A stretch of 64,000 nt of DNA from Sandaracinobacter neustonicus (GCF_006385875.1 NZ_VFSU01000017.1:1-64000), one strand, 5' to 3'. Positions 7,915 to 17,187 are shown, counted from the first letter of the stretch. Numbers and translations are program-made. Notes: generated by a model not told the origin, from the letters alone.

Positions 7915-9135
7915 TCAGGCGGCTTCACGCCGGCGCGTCGTCTCTGTCAGTGCCTGGATATGCGGCTGCATGATCCGGGCAACCGCTTCGAAGACCGGGA
8001 CGGCGACCGAGTTTCCGAACTGCTTGTAGGCCTGCGTATCTGAAACGGGGATGCGGAAGTCATCGCCATAACCCATGAGGCGCGCGCATTCGCGGGGGGT
8101 GAGCCTGCGGGGGTTCTTTCGCTTGCCCTGGCTGACGAGGATCTCTGATCCATCCTTATAGTAGCGGGCGGAAAGCGTGCGCGCGACGTCATTCGGCGTC
8201 ACGAGGCCGAAGCCGAAGCCGTTGCCGGCTGCCTTATGCTTGTCGGCATAACCCTGCAGATACTGCCAGAGCTTGTCAGTGAGGGTGTATTTGCCATTCA
8301 CTGCGGCATCCGGGCCAAGCGTGTAGGGCGCTTCGGCTTTCTCGGAGCCATTCTCCGGGTGAAGGATCGTCTTCAGGCGGATGCTGCCTTTGGGCGGCAA
8401 TTGCAGATCGTCCCAGCTGAACGGGACCTCCTCGCGGAAGCCAACAATGACGATCCGCTCGCGATGCTGCGGCACGAAGTGCTGAGCATCGATCACCTTG
8501 TGCCAGACCTTGTAGCCAAGCTCTTCAGTCAGGGTTTTCAGGATCACCTGAAAGGTCCGTCCCTTGTCATGGCTGGTCAGGTTCTTGACGTTCTCCAGCA
8601 GGAATGCCGCCGGACGCCGCGCCTTCAGGATGCGCGCGACATCGAAGAACAGCGTCCCCTGGGTTTCATCCAGGAATCCGTGCAGGCGACCGAGCGAGTT
8701 CTTTTTGGAGACGCCGGCGATCGAGAAGGGCTGACAGGGGAAGCCCGCCAGCAGCACATCGTGCTCCGGGATCTCATCGGTGCCGATCGTTGTGATGTCG
8801 CCGTGCGGAGGGTGATTGTCGCGGAAGTTGGCGGCGTAGGTCTGCTGCGCATATTTGTTCCACTCGGACGTGAACACGCAGTGCCCGCCGATCGCGTCGA
8901 AGCCGCGGCGAATGCCGCCTATCCCGGCGAACAGGTCAATGAAGTTAAACCGACCGCTACCCGCATCCTGTGCGTCGGCTGCCATGGAGCGCAACAAACC
9001 GATTGCCGCTTCCCGCGGCTTTCCATCGCCCGCTTCCCAGCGCTGCACCTGCCGCACGCTGTAACCGGTCAGTTGTGCGAGATCATCGACTGAAAGCCCG
9101 GCACGGACGCGAAGAGCGGCAAGTTCGTTGAGCAT
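7915..9135 (-). CDS. DNA cytosine-5 methyltransferase with N-terminal helix-turn-helix domain (Dcm type)
   Basis: A 406-residue C5 methylase that protects host DNA from the endonuclease two genes downstream. Residues 1-50 form an XRE-like helix-turn-helix ([19 protein letters not shown]). The methylase starts with [15 protein letters not shown] (65-79); the catalytic Cys134 is in [13 protein letters not shown], followed by LLENVKNL and [11 protein letters not shown]. The C-terminus carries [12 protein letters not shown]-terminal helix-turn-helix extensions in M.SsoII/M.EcoRII-type enzymes repress their own promoter, so autoregulation of this operon is likely. The order methylase-vsr-endonuclease with gaps of 0-3 bases indicates one transcript. 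Sequence type is consistent with a CCNGG-like target. Confidence 0.95.
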   Translation of the reverse strand: MLNELAALRVRAGLSVDDLAQLTGYSVRQVQRWEAGDGKPREAAIGLLRSMAADAQDAGSGRFNFIDLFAGIGGIRRGFDAIGGHCVFTSEWNKYAQQTYAANFRDNHPPHGDITTIGTDEIPEHDVLLAGFPCQPFSIAGVSKKNSLGRLHGFLDETQGTLFFDVARILKARRPAAFLLENVKNLTSHDKGRTFQVILKTLTEELGYKVWHKVIDAQHFVPQHRERIVIVGFREEVPFSWDDLQLPPKGSIRLKTILHPENGSEKAEAPYTLGPDAAVNGKYTLTDKLWQYLQGYADKHKAAGNGFGFGLVTPNDVARTLSARYYKDGSEILVSQGKRKNPRRLTPRECARLMGYGDDFRIPVSDTQAYKQFGNSVAVPVFEAVARIMQPHIQALTETTRRREAA

Positions 9136-9359
9136 ATACCCCCTGGGACGATTTTCGACATGGTGTCGCTATGAGCCCCGGTTGGCAAGCCCTGCGGGTG
9201 ATTTTGTTCGTATTTTGTTCTTAGCGACGCCACGTCATCCACAGGAGATTTCTGAACCCGGATGCTTTGCACCGCAGCCGTTAGCGGAAAGGATGAATCC
9301 GGATGCCAGCGGAAGTGGTGTGCGACAAGGTTCGGACGGCGAAACAGGTGCTCAGCCTG

Positions 9360-11345
9360 TCAGCTGATTGAAGGCCCTTCCCGTCGCCGTCCGATCGACC
9401 AGCTGATCCCGTCCTCCCGCATGATGCCGGCAACCGTTTTTCCGAGCTGGCGCTCCAGCACCGGCCGCCAGGGAACGAGCGCAAAATCCCGTGCTCTTTC
9501 CACCAGTGTGAACCGACCGCTCACCATGTCGACAGATCGACGACAGATCCCCTCCACGGCCTCCCCATCTGCGAGCTCAACGAATGGAAGATTGAGCTCG
9601 GCGGAGAACTGCGCTGCAACGCGCAACAACTCCCGCCGTTGGAGGGCAGCCAGCATCCCGCGCGGAAAGGCCGGGCCATCGACGCCGTCTTCCGCAAACC
9701 CCTGCGCCACCAGCCACTGTCGTCGTTGCGCCTGCGCAGTACCGACCTCCCGCCCGAAGCCGGCTGTTCGAAGCGGTTCGGGCGAACCCGAAACCAGCTC
9801 CCGATCGATCCAGGTGGCAGCTTCTGCATGGACCAGTTTCTCGAGTGGCTGCGTCGACAGGATGGCCAACGATACCGGTCGGTCGCGCAGTTGCGCCTTC
9901 TCACAGGCCTCGACCCGTTCCAGATGGTCGGCCGGAATGGTCCAGCGCCCGGATGCGTCCCGCTCGACAAGGCGAGCTTTCCGTCGCAGCGCCTCCAGCC
10001 GTCGGACATGCGCTTCGGCAAACGCTTCGGTGGCGCGAGGGTCCTGGCTCAGATGCGCGTCGATATCGTAGCGGCCGTCATTGGCGGCAGCGATCCGGGC
10101 GATCGTGCGGTCGACGTCACGGACTTCGGCACGAGCGGGCTCGATCCGAACAATCGCACCTGGCGCCAGACCGCTCGCGACCTCCTGACCGCGTCCGATC
10201 GCGACATAGTGGCTGCGGCCGTCGACCGCATCGACGATCAGATAATGGTGGTCGGCATGTTCGTCAGCGAGGCCATGAGCTGCCACCCGGCCGACGAGCG
10301 AACGGGCCTCTGGTAGCGCCGGATCGTAGATGGCCTGCTCCGCGGCGGCAGGGGGCATATCCCGGCCAGAGAACTCGCGCTGCATGGTACGGATGATGTC
10401 GCCACGCTCTCCCATGCGCTGCAGCGTATCAGCGAGGTCAGGCGCCAGCCGGAACCGGCCTGCACCGATCGAAGTTGCAAGTCCCAGCCGCTCAAGCTTC
10501 CCGAGGCGCCCGGCACGGAGCGACTGGTCAACGGCCCTCGCATGATCGCTGCTGACGATCCGATTGATGTCGGCTGATCTCAGTAACATGCGGTCTATGG
10601 ACGTCAGCCTCTCCTGGCCGATTTCTGCACGGAGCGCCTGCGCGACTTCCCGTTCCGTGCGGGGGCCAAGATCGAGCTCGACAAGCTCGGTCGCCCGCTC
10701 GCGAATGCCGACCGTCAGATAGTCGCGCGCGATCACCAGGTCTGCGCCCGTTGCGTCCTTCCCCCGTACGACAATATGGGTGTGCGGATGTCCGGTGTTG
10801 AAATGGTCGACCGCGACCCAGTCGAGCTCGCTCCCGAGGTCCTCTTCCATTCGCGCCATCAGCCGCCGGGCAAGTGGCTTCAGATCCTCATACTGATGGC
10901 CATCTTCGGGCGACACGATGAAGCGGAACTGGTGACGGTCACCGGCCAGCCGCCTGTTGAACGCGGGCCCGTCAATCGCGTCGCTGTCGCGACCGTAGAG
11001 TGCGCCCCGCTCGCCCTCGCGCGTCGTGCCGTCGCGTTGCAGATATCTAAGGTGTGCGGCGGCAGCCGAAGAGCCCTTTCCGGCAAGGCGGACAATGCTG
11101 GCCTTGACGATCACTCGCCGCCGGCCAGCGCCACGATATCCATCGCGACTGGCAAGCAGGCGCCCAATTCCGGCGCCGCGGCCGATCCGGCTTCCGGTGA
11201 AACGGCTCTTTCGCGCTGCCTTTCCGGCTCCGCCGCGAGCGAGATTTGCAGCGGCAAGCACGCGGCTAAGGTAACGCTTTGCAGGCCTGATCCGCTGCTG
11301 GCGCTGGCGCCCGAGCCGAGGGATCAGGCTTTCGTCATCGGCCAT
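9360..11345 (-). CDS. Relaxase/mobilisation nuclease with DUF3363 region (RlxS-like)
   Basis: A 661-residue relaxase that nicks the origin of transfer and leads the strand into the recipient during conjugation. The N-terminal about 100 residues are very basic. The nuclease domain holds QFRFIVSPEDGHQYEDL and the metal-binding three-His motif HFNTGHPHTHIVVRG near residue 190-205; a Tyr such as that in RYLQRD or ARDYLT is the likely nucleophile. The C-terminal half, with LVGRVAAHGLADEHADHHYLIVDA, is the DUF3363 region typical of alphaproteobacterial ICEs. The ATG at 11,345 is preceded by GAGGG at good spacing. Upstream non-coding DNA is a likely oriT. Type IV secretion and coupling genes are not in this window. 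Confidence 0.93.
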   Translation of the reverse strand: MADDESLIPRLGRQRQQRIRPAKRYLSRVLAAANLARGGAGKAARKSRFTGSRIGRGAGIGRLLASRDGYRGAGRRRVIVKASIVRLAGKGSSAAAAHLRYLQRDGTTREGERGALYGRDSDAIDGPAFNRRLAGDRHQFRFIVSPEDGHQYEDLKPLARRLMARMEEDLGSELDWVAVDHFNTGHPHTHIVVRGKDATGADLVIARDYLTVGIRERATELVELDLGPRTEREVAQALRAEIGQERLTSIDRMLLRSADINRIVSSDHARAVDQSLRAGRLGKLERLGLATSIGAGRFRLAPDLADTLQRMGERGDIIRTMQREFSGRDMPPAAAEQAIYDPALPEARSLVGRVAAHGLADEHADHHYLIVDAVDGRSHYVAIGRGQEVASGLAPGAIVRIEPARAEVRDVDRTIARIAAANDGRYDIDAHLSQDPRATEAFAEAHVRRLEALRRKARLVERDASGRWTIPADHLERVEACEKAQLRDRPVSLAILSTQPLEKLVHAEAATWIDRELVSGSPEPLRTAGFGREVGTAQAQRRQWLVAQGFAEDGVDGPAFPRGMLAALQRRELLRVAAQFSAELNLPFVELADGEAVEGICRRSVDMVSGRFTLVERARDFALVPWRPVLERQLGKTVAGIMREDGISWSIGRRREGPSIS

Positions 11346-11690
11346 GGGACAATCCCTCTGCAAAACAGAACGCCTTAAACCAGCTCACCGGTGCAACCGG
11401 AGCAGGGGTGCCCTCCAGACCATTCAGGTGGCAGCACAAACGACCCGCCTGGCACCGCCAGGAATGACACAGTGCCAGGCGAAGGCGCAAAAAGAGATGT
11501 GCAGACAATGTGTTGAGGCAGCATAGTGCCGACGCTTTATCTTGCCTTACGCCGACCTCATCTCCTCGCGTTTCCCTGGCTTCTCCCCGACGCCCATTGA
11601 TCACAACTCGCGCTGCCACCTGGAGCCAGTTCACCAACCTGCCTGACTGTCCGGCATAACGAGCCTGAAAAAGGTTGCTCAGCATACCCG
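11346..11690. other. Candidate origin of transfer (oriT) region
   Basis: A 345-base gene-free stretch directly upstream of the relaxase, where oriT usually lies in related elements. It contains several inverted repeats: CCGGT/ACCGG with a 3-base loop (11,388-11,400), CCTGGC/GCCAGG with a 3-base loop (11,448-11,462), and a wider CCTGGCA/TGCCAGG pair (11,448-11,454 and 11,473-11,479). The nic site is not identifiable by eye. The region also holds the promoter for the relaxase. Confidence 0.4.
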
Positions 11691-12323
11691 TCACGGGCGC
11701 CTCCGAACCGCAAACAACGGGTCGACCGAAGGTGAAGTTGGAAGCTGTTCGACCGGATCGGCTGCGTCGGGGGGCTGCTGAAAGCGCACCACAAACAGCG
11801 CCGGTTTTGCAGGATTACCTATCTCCGGCTTCGCAACGGAATGTTCGCCCGCCACTTTTTGCAGATAGATTCTGGTCTCGGCAGGCAGAGCTTTTCCGCT
11901 CTTCAAATGCATGGAATAGCGACCTGGTCCGGCATTGTAGGCCGCATAGAGACCGGGATATCCGAACCTGTCATACATGCGTCGGAGATAGGCAGCACCC
12001 GCCAGAATATTGTCGCGGGGCGCATAGGGATCAGACCCCAGTGCGTAGCGCGCACGCATCTCCGCCCAGGTTTCCGGCATCAGTTGCATCAGTCCCATCG
12101 CGCCCGCTGGACTGATGATCGGCTCCCCGTTGAGCCGGGTGCGGCCGCAGCTTTCCGCGCGCATAACTCGCTCGATCCAGCTGACTGGAACACCAGTTTG
12201 GATGGAGGCTTCGGCGATCTCGCGGTGCCACAGATTTACATGGTCGACGGGCCCGCACCAGGCAGAGGCTGGCTCTGCAATCAACATCAGCAGGGCCACG
12301 GGCAGGCGCTTCACGGCAGCCAC
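11691..12323 (-). CDS. Lytic transglycosylase (conjugation-associated)
   Basis: A 210-residue secreted muramidase-like enzyme that opens peptidoglycan locally for the transfer apparatus. A signal peptide (LPVALLMLIAEPASA) precedes the SLT domain: catalytic Glu in IERVMRAESCGR, SPAGAMGLMQLMPETWAEM, then DNILAGAAYLRRMYDRFG and YAAYNAGPGRY. This is the order of family 1 transglycosylases. The start is GTG at 12,323 (another GTG lies three codons in) and overlaps the 3' end of the TraF gene, so the two are probably co-translated. The C-terminal 35 residues are Pro-rich and variable. Confidence 0.9.
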   Translation of the reverse strand: MAAVKRLPVALLMLIAEPASAWCGPVDHVNLWHREIAEASIQTGVPVSWIERVMRAESCGRTRLNGEPIISPAGAMGLMQLMPETWAEMRARYALGSDPYAPRDNILAGAAYLRRMYDRFGYPGLYAAYNAGPGRYSMHLKSGKALPAETRIYLQKVAGEHSVAKPEIGNPAKPALFVVRFQQPPDAADPVEQLPTSPSVDPLFAVRRRP

Positions 12324-12886
12324 AGGGCGGTCGCCCGGCCGACAATCTGCTGCCGTTTACTCACCCCGAAATAGCGTCCGTCGAAGGAGTCCGGGCTGTC
12401 CGTCATCAGCAAGAACAGTTCATCCCGGCCGAGCACAACACAGCCCTGCCAGCCCGGAAGCGCGCGCCCCAGGCGATCGGTTTCGCGGCGGACAGCGGCC
12501 GGCCGGCCGTTGATGCGGACCCCGAGATCGCGGGCACAAACCTGATCACCCTCCATCGCCACCACCCGCTTCAGCAGCGGTACGTTGCGCGGCAGATAGT
12601 GGCGACGGGCAGCCAGTTCGCGGGCAGCCGGCGGCGCAAAGGCGAATGCCATATCGCCGCGTCGAAGCGGGGCTTTTGGCAATACCGCATAGAGCCCGAT
12701 CGGTGCACTGGCGCTGGCATTCCAGATCAGACGGGGGGTCGGCGGGAACGCGGTCGTGACCACGAGAGCGCTGAGTCCGGTGACCATCAGGAGCACCGGT
12801 CGCCAATGCGATCGTCGCCTTTCCGGCGGCGATGCGGGCGGCAAGGGCCGATCGAACAGTGGCAGCTGGCGGGGTTTACGCATCAT
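12311..12886 (-). CDS. traF: TraF-like S26 family signal peptidase
   Basis: A 191-residue membrane-anchored serine peptidase of the TraF/LepB type. TraF processes (and in RP4 circularises) the pilin of the conjugative apparatus. One N-terminal membrane helix (PVLLMVTGLSALVVTTAF) is followed by the catalytic Ser in ASAPIGLYAV and the general-base Lys in LLKRVVAMEGDQVC; the C-terminus has DSFDGRYFG. ATG 12,886 is chosen because the upstream codons are an extension of the overlapping regulator frame. The gene overlaps both the AlpA-like gene upstream (11 bases) and the transglycosylase downstream, a compact operon typical of alphaproteobacterial ICEs. Confidence 0.9.
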   Translation of the reverse strand: MMRKPRQLPLFDRPLPPASPPERRRSHWRPVLLMVTGLSALVVTTAFPPTPRLIWNASASAPIGLYAVLPKAPLRRGDMAFAFAPPAARELAARRHYLPRNVPLLKRVVAMEGDQVCARDLGVRINGRPAAVRRETDRLGRALPGWQGCVVLGRDELFLLMTDSPDSFDGRYFGVSKRQQIVGRATALWLP

Positions 12887-13100
12887 CGCCGCCCCGCGCC
12901 CGGGCCGCCGACCATGCCTCGATGTCATCGATATGGTAGCGGCACATGCGGCCATGCATCCGGCATTTCGGGCCGGTGCCGGTCTGCCGCATCCGCTTCA
13001 GCGTCGAGCAGGCAAGGCCAAGGTGAAAGGCGGTCTGTTTGGCGTTGAGAAATGGGCATGTCTTGCGCGCAACCTGGGCGCGCTGAGCGGTGTCGGTCAT
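12876..13100 (-). CDS. AlpA/excisionase-type helix-turn-helix protein
   Basis: A 74-residue DNA-binding protein with a MerR-like winged helix: FLNAKQTAFHLGLACSTLKRMRQTGTGPK followed by a wing (MCRYHIDDIEAWSAAR). Such proteins act as excisionase or as regulators of ICE transfer genes. In this family the gene usually lies immediately before the S26 peptidase and relaxase genes, as here. Start ATG 13,100 is the first in the frame. Whether it controls excision or only transcription cannot be told from the sequence. Confidence 0.8.
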   Translation of the reverse strand: MTDTAQRAQVARKTCPFLNAKQTAFHLGLACSTLKRMRQTGTGPKCRMHGRMCRYHIDDIEAWSAARARGGDDA

Positions 13101-13238
13101 CGGCTTGCTCCCCGATCAAGGGCGCGTCTGACGCGCCCGGCGGGGTCAGACCTGGACGTCCATGGACCCGAGGTGCAGGGTCGGATCGCCATGCATGGGA
13201 ATGCGACCACCCCTCACACGGCGAGCGGAAAGGGAAAG

Positions 13239-13264
13239 CCCCGCGCCCGGATCGGGGCGCGGGG
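13239..13264 (-). terminator. Hairpin terminator downstream of the DUF736 gene
   Basis: A perfect 10-bp stem (CCCCGCGCCC / GGGCGCGGGG, loop GGATCG) lies eight bases past the stop codon of the DUF736 gene. On the minus strand it is followed by CTTTCCCTTTCC, so an intrinsic terminator for that gene is likely. Confidence 0.6.
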
Positions 13265-13272
13265 CCGGCCCT

Positions 13273-13590
13273 TCAGTCGGCGGGGTTCCAGATGATAGCG
13301 AAGCTGTCTTCGTCCTGCCCGGCCGCGCGACCGAGGTTGGCGTAAAGGCGCCGGGGGCCGAATTCGGGGGCTGCCAGCGAGAGCGAGACATAGTCCCGGC
13401 CGCTTGTTTCACCCTTACGAAGCCAGCCGGCTCCGACCTCCACACCATCCGCCGTCACGCGGTAGTCGGGCTGGGTGTCGCCGGTCTTGCGCTCGTTCGG
13501 GAGAATCTCGATGTCGGTGCGGATCGAGAGGGTTTTCAGCTGGCCCTTAAAGCCCTGGCCGTCGCGGCTGACGTGTCCGATTGCGGGCAT
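13273..13590 (-). CDS. DUF736 domain-containing protein
   Basis: A 105-residue protein that is almost entirely the DUF736 domain: it begins MPAIGHVSRDGQGFKGQLKT, continues with a beta-strand-rich core (DYRVTADGVEVGAGWLRKG, YVSLSLAAPEFGPRRLYANLG) and ends with DSFAIIWNPAD. The biochemical role of DUF736 is not known to me; it is a hallmark of alphaproteobacterial ICEs and often highly expressed. ATG 13,590 is chosen because the family starts with MPxIG and a GGAG ribosome site lies seven bases upstream; five extra codons upstream are unlikely to be translated. A strong hairpin terminator follows. Confidence 0.9.
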   Translation of the reverse strand: MPAIGHVSRDGQGFKGQLKTLSIRTDIEILPNERKTGDTQPDYRVTADGVEVGAGWLRKGETSGRDYVSLSLAAPEFGPRRLYANLGRAAGQDEDSFAIIWNPAD

Positions 13591-14404
13591 TGGTTGTCTC
13601 CTCATCTGTCGCCCCGAACCGTTCGGGGTCGATGGGCTGACCGGGAGGACCGGTCAAAGCCGGCCGGGCAACCGACAGGCCGGAGCGGCAGCGAAGGACC
13701 GGAACGCGGGACTGATTTGCAGGCGCAGCCGGGCGCGAGGAGGCCACACATCCGGCCGGGGAAATCAGTTCTGTGTGATGGTTTGGGCGGACTGCGACCG
13801 GTCCAGGTCACAGCCCCTGAAGTCCCTGAGACGGTCGGGCGCCGACGCGGAGATGCCCTGTTCCCGGCCCCGGAGACGCTGCTCTCGTCGGCGTGAAAGG
13901 ACAGGTGTATCCCTCCCGAATCTGCACCGCGATATTCTGAAGTACGGCAAATGCACATGCGGGCACGGGCGACGTCGCGCGGAGCGCTGGCAGTCCGAGA
14001 AGCCGGAATGCGAGCCATTGCACAGGCACGACGGGATCAGTTTACAGCCGCAACACGCTAACTGTTCTGCCCGGGCTATATGTCAGTCGAGTGCGTAAAG
14101 GACAGAGCGGGGCAGGCTCCGACAGGCGCCCTCCAGGAACGGTGCGGAGGCTGAAATGACTGCGCCGAAACCGTGCACCAGGCTTTCCCGACACCAGCTC
14201 GGACTGCATTCGTTTCGGGCCAATAATTGCCTGAATTTTTGTCATTTTATTGACTTTTCAGCCGGCCGAAATGATACTGGCTCTATGAAATCCGCAGTTT
14301 ATGCAGCCTGAAATTTTTGTGTGTCGGGAGTCAGGAAATCTGCCTGCATCGGGCGGGTTTGATCTCCGGCAGCCGCGAAGTGCCGGGGCATGGGGGACAG
14401 GTGT
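13591..14404. other. Intergenic region, no convincing gene
   Basis: About 810 bases between divergent ICE genes. Frames here have Arg/Pro/Ser-rich composition typical of non-coding GC-rich DNA. A 7-bp hairpin (CCCCGAA/TTCGGGG, 13,612-13,628) sits in the DUF736 leader. The stretch 14,220-14,290 is AT-rich and carries the promoter listed separately. Confidence 0.5.
14250..14278 (+). promoter_or_regulatory. Candidate sigma70-type promoter
   Basis: TTGACT (14,250-14,255) and GATACT (14,273-14,278) are separated by 17 bases in an AT-rich island, upstream of the gene at 14,405. Match to consensus is good for this GC-rich genome. Confidence 0.45.
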
Positions 14405-14758
14405 ATGAGCCAGGAAACGCAGGCTATCCTTGCGGGCCATCTGACCGCGGATGAGGTCGCGCAGCTTGTGGTGGCTGCCGGCAAGACAGCTGTTTCCGTC
14501 CGCGGCATGCAGCGTCCGGAATACAAAATTGTGGAGTTCCGGCAGGCTGACGGGGCCTGGAGCGCTCTCAACCTCTTTCTCGATTCCTGGGCAGCGGACG
14601 ACTATGCCCATGTCTTCACCGGTCCCGGCACGCTTGCCACCGCCGAATGCAGCCCGGACAATCTTGGCCTTCTTCGATCCCTTGTCTCAGCAACCGGTGG
14701 CATGCTCCGCATTGATGAGAGCCAGCCATGGATGCAGATTTCGGCCGCAGAATCCTGA
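14405..14758 (+). CDS. Small hypothetical ICE protein
   Basis: A 117-residue soluble protein that I do not recognise (starts MSQETQAILAGHLTADEVAQ). It has an N-terminal helical part, then a mixed segment (KIVEFRQADGAWSALNLFLDSWAADDYAHV) that resembles small immunity or adaptor folds only loosely. ATG 14,405 is preferred over one 15 bases upstream because GGGGACAGGTGT gives a ribosome site at correct spacing. A candidate promoter is at 14,250. Genes of this size and position are common as lineage-specific cargo between DUF736 and ArdC in ICEs. Confidence 0.6.
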   Translation: MSQETQAILAGHLTADEVAQLVVAAGKTAVSVRGMQRPEYKIVEFRQADGAWSALNLFLDSWAADDYAHVFTGPGTLATAECSPDNLGLLRSLVSATGGMLRIDESQPWMQISAAES

Positions 14759-14941
14759 GCTGAGGTCCGCAGCGCGGCTCCAGATCTCTTCACATATTCC
14801 TGTGCCTGCCGCGATTGCGGTCCGCGTTTCAGGAGGTGGCAGGAACCCGAATATTGCCCTCCGAGGCAAGGGGTTAGGGCGGTCAATATGTGAAGCAACT
14901 ACCGCGCGGCCGTCTGTCCCGATCGAACAGAGCGACTGAAA

Positions 14942-14965
14942 GCGGGGAGCCCGAAGGCTCCCCGC
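14942..14965 (-). terminator. Strong UUCG-capped hairpin terminator
   Basis: A perfect 10-bp stem (GCGGGGAGCC / GGCTCCCCGC) with a 4-base loop. Read on the minus strand the loop is TTCG closed by C-G, the very stable tetraloop, and TTTCAG follows. It lies 12 bases after the stop of the gene at 14,978-15,340. Confidence 0.7.
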
Positions 14966-14977
14966 ACGCGGCGGCTC

Positions 14978-15340
14978 TCACCACCAGCTGTCGTAGAAGA
15001 CGGTCTTGCCATCCGCGATAGCCCCGCGAGCCTTGGCGATGAACTCGAGATCATCGTTGGTTTCGCTGCCATCGGTTTCGCCGAAGAAGAAGCCGCTGGT
15101 CGGTGGCAGATTGCCGGCCCTGACATCGGCTTCCAGCCGGTCGAGGTCCTCGATAGTCAGAAGAACCGGCGTGCAATTGAAGTTCTGCGTGCCGCCCTTC
15201 TCGCCGTAGAGCCCCTGCATCCAGCCGTGGAGGTTCGGATGTTTGCGCCAGTAATGCAGTTCGGCTGCATCGCGCGTTTCGAAATCCACCGGTCCCGCAG
15301 GGGCGTGGTCGATGGTCATTGCATACATGTCGAGTCCCAT
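14978..15340 (-). CDS. Small conserved hypothetical protein (MGLDMYAM family)
   Basis: A 120-residue protein beginning MGLDMYAMTIDHAPAG. Proteins starting MGLDMY with a following ELHYWRKHPNLHGWM segment form a recognisable small family of unknown function in mobile elements and phages; some database entries label them phosphoglycerate kinase, which the sequence does not support. The C-terminus (DDLEFIAKARGAIADGKTVFYDSWW) is characteristic. ATG 15,340 has GGAGCG upstream and matches the family start; a longer frame upstream is not credible. A UUCG hairpin terminator follows the stop. Confidence 0.75.
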   Translation of the reverse strand: MGLDMYAMTIDHAPAGPVDFETRDAAELHYWRKHPNLHGWMQGLYGEKGGTQNFNCTPVLLTIEDLDRLEADVRAGNLPPTSGFFFGETDGSETNDDLEFIAKARGAIADGKTVFYDSWW

Positions 15341-16057
15341 TGTTCGCTCCATCTCAAGAGGTTGTCCGTCCCGAAGGACGAGCGGCGAACGGGCATCGGG
15401 CCCGAGCTCACGGGCTTCATGGCCAACCCGGCCCGAAGGGGTGGTGCGGGCGGGCCATTGAAGGCCGTGGCGCCAGATGCCAGGGCCGATGAAGTCTGAA
15501 GGGCGGCTCACCTCTTTTGGAAAGCATGTGGCCTAAAGGCGCCGGGCAAGAGATCGCAGCCACCTGATAAGGTGAGTAGGAATGCCTGAAATGCAGAAGG
15601 CTGGACGGCCCGAACTTGCCGATTACCAGCGCGATGCAGCTATTGTGGCATGACGGACAGGCTGCATATCGAGAGACAGGATCGCGCTCTTTTGGCGAAT
15701 GGTCGGGATTGGCCCATCCGTTCAAGACGTAGGAATCTGCGCCAACTGCCTGAAGATTCGACCGGGAGTCCTGTCCGGCGGACCAACTGGCCGATGCGAT
15801 TGCTCTGACGGTTCCGGAGCATCCGTCGGCTGCCTGGACGGTATGTTCAGCCGACGGGCAATGGCTCCCGCCATACAGGAGCGGGCACAGGAATGCCGTT
15901 TCCCATGCCGGCTCGGTGATTGCGCAACAGCATGAATTTGAAACACAAAGCCGAAAACGGGGCGCAAACCTTGCCGCGATTTTTGCCGCTGGTGCAGGAT
16001 TCCAAAGACATTCGCCCCGATTCATCCCTGCGTACCAATGTCGGCAACCATAGCCGG
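15341..16057. other. Intergenic region, nothing convincing
   Basis: About 715 bases between two minus-strand ICE genes. The open frames on both strands are Cys/Ser/Pro/Arg-rich with no domain or ribosome site. The right-hand part (15,900-16,057) borders the 3' end of ardC. I see no RNA gene. Confidence 0.5.
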
Positions 16058-16954
16058 TCAGCCCGGCTGAAGCCGGTGCAGCCAGTCCGCGGCCCGTTGC
16101 GCATGCGCCGCAGCAGTAAACACCGCTTTGGTATCGCCCTTCAGGACCTTCAGCCAGCTTGCGATATAGCTTGCATGATCGTCGCGAACCGTGAGCGTCA
16201 GCTTCAGGTCGGCGCAGAGGAACGCGGCTCCGAGCTCAGCCACCAGCTCCTCCATGGCATAGCCGGCGTCGCCAAACCGTTGGCGACCGAAGCTCCGCTT
16301 CAGCCGGGCGGAATGTCCGGTCCAGTGGGTCATCTCATGCGCCAGCGTCGCATAATAGCCTTCAGCATCCCGGAAGTCCGTGAACTGCGGCATGTGGATG
16401 CGATCGAGTGCGGGAATGTAGCAGGCCGAGCTGCCGACATGGCGGATGTCAGCGCCGGTGGCGGCGAAGAAGGCTTCAGCAGTTCCGATGCGTGTGTCGG
16501 GGTTCGCTGCAGGCCGTACAGGTGCGAGAAACTGGGCCGGCAAACCCTCGATCTGCTCCACGTTGAACACCGTATAGGCCTTCAGGAACGGGATACTGTG
16601 CTCGTCGGGCTCGCCGGTTTCCGGATCGGTATCGGTCCGTTTACAGCTATTGGCGTAGACGACGGGCGAGCCGCTCTCGCCCTTGCGGACATGACCGCCG
16701 AGCTCGAGCGCCTGACGGAAGGTCATCCAGACCGGCGCTGCAAACCCCTGGCTCATCGCGGAACCCCACAGGGTGAGAATGTTGATTCCGGAATAGGGCT
16801 CGAGGTTGAACCGAAGCGGGCGCGATACCGGTCCGGCCGCGTGCGCAGATTGCCAGGGCTGGATCCAGGGGCGGGTGCCGGCCTCCAGGAGGGCAATGAT
16901 CTGTGCCGTGATCCGGGTGTAGATGTCTGGCTTTCTGTCGAATGTGCGGGACAT
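16058..16954 (-). CDS. ardC: ArdC-type antirestriction protein (ssDNA-binding, zincin-like)
   Basis: A 298-residue protein in two parts: an N-terminal ssDNA-binding domain (ARDC N domain, YTRITAQIIALLEAGTRPWIQPW through the GINILTLW segment) and a C-terminal zincin-like metallopeptidase domain with the active-site helix TLAHEMTHWTGH and the downstream glutamate region YAMEELVAELGAAFLCADL. ArdC-like proteins protect incoming single-stranded conjugal DNA from host restriction. ATG 16,954 is chosen for its AAGGAAG ribosome site and the MSRTFDRKPDIY start; the frame upstream is non-coding. The C-terminus matches family members ending in an Ala-rich helix (FTAAAHAQRAADWL). Confidence 0.92.
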   Translation of the reverse strand: MSRTFDRKPDIYTRITAQIIALLEAGTRPWIQPWQSAHAAGPVSRPLRFNLEPYSGINILTLWGSAMSQGFAAPVWMTFRQALELGGHVRKGESGSPVVYANSCKRTDTDPETGEPDEHSIPFLKAYTVFNVEQIEGLPAQFLAPVRPAANPDTRIGTAEAFFAATGADIRHVGSSACYIPALDRIHMPQFTDFRDAEGYYATLAHEMTHWTGHSARLKRSFGRQRFGDAGYAMEELVAELGAAFLCADLKLTLTVRDDHASYIASWLKVLKGDTKAVFTAAAHAQRAADWLHRLQPG

Positions 16955-17187
16955 GTGCGTCTTCCTTCGCGCTGCCGTTTGAGGATGCGGAAGAAGGGGC
17001 CGGGCAGGATCGATCGGCCGGTCAGTGAAGGCCCGAAGAGGCCGAACAGGACAGGCAACACGGGAGCGCCAGCGAAGGAGCGGGCGGCCTGTTGACCGGG
17101 CGGCGGGCCCGGCCATTTCCGCATCTGTCCTCAGGTGGCAGCGACAAGGTAAGGAAATGCGCCCTGCATCGGCTGCCAGTCCCGCAG

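Noticed and set aside
9345-9361. Small hairpin (ACAGG/CCTGT) at the relaxase 3' end as a terminator
   Set aside because: Only five base pairs, overlapping the stop codon and without a T-tract; too weak to call.
15417-16025. 202-codon minus-strand frame between the MGLDMY gene and ardC
   Set aside because: Cys/Ser/Pro-rich composition, no ribosome site and no recognisable motif; it looks like non-coding sequence.
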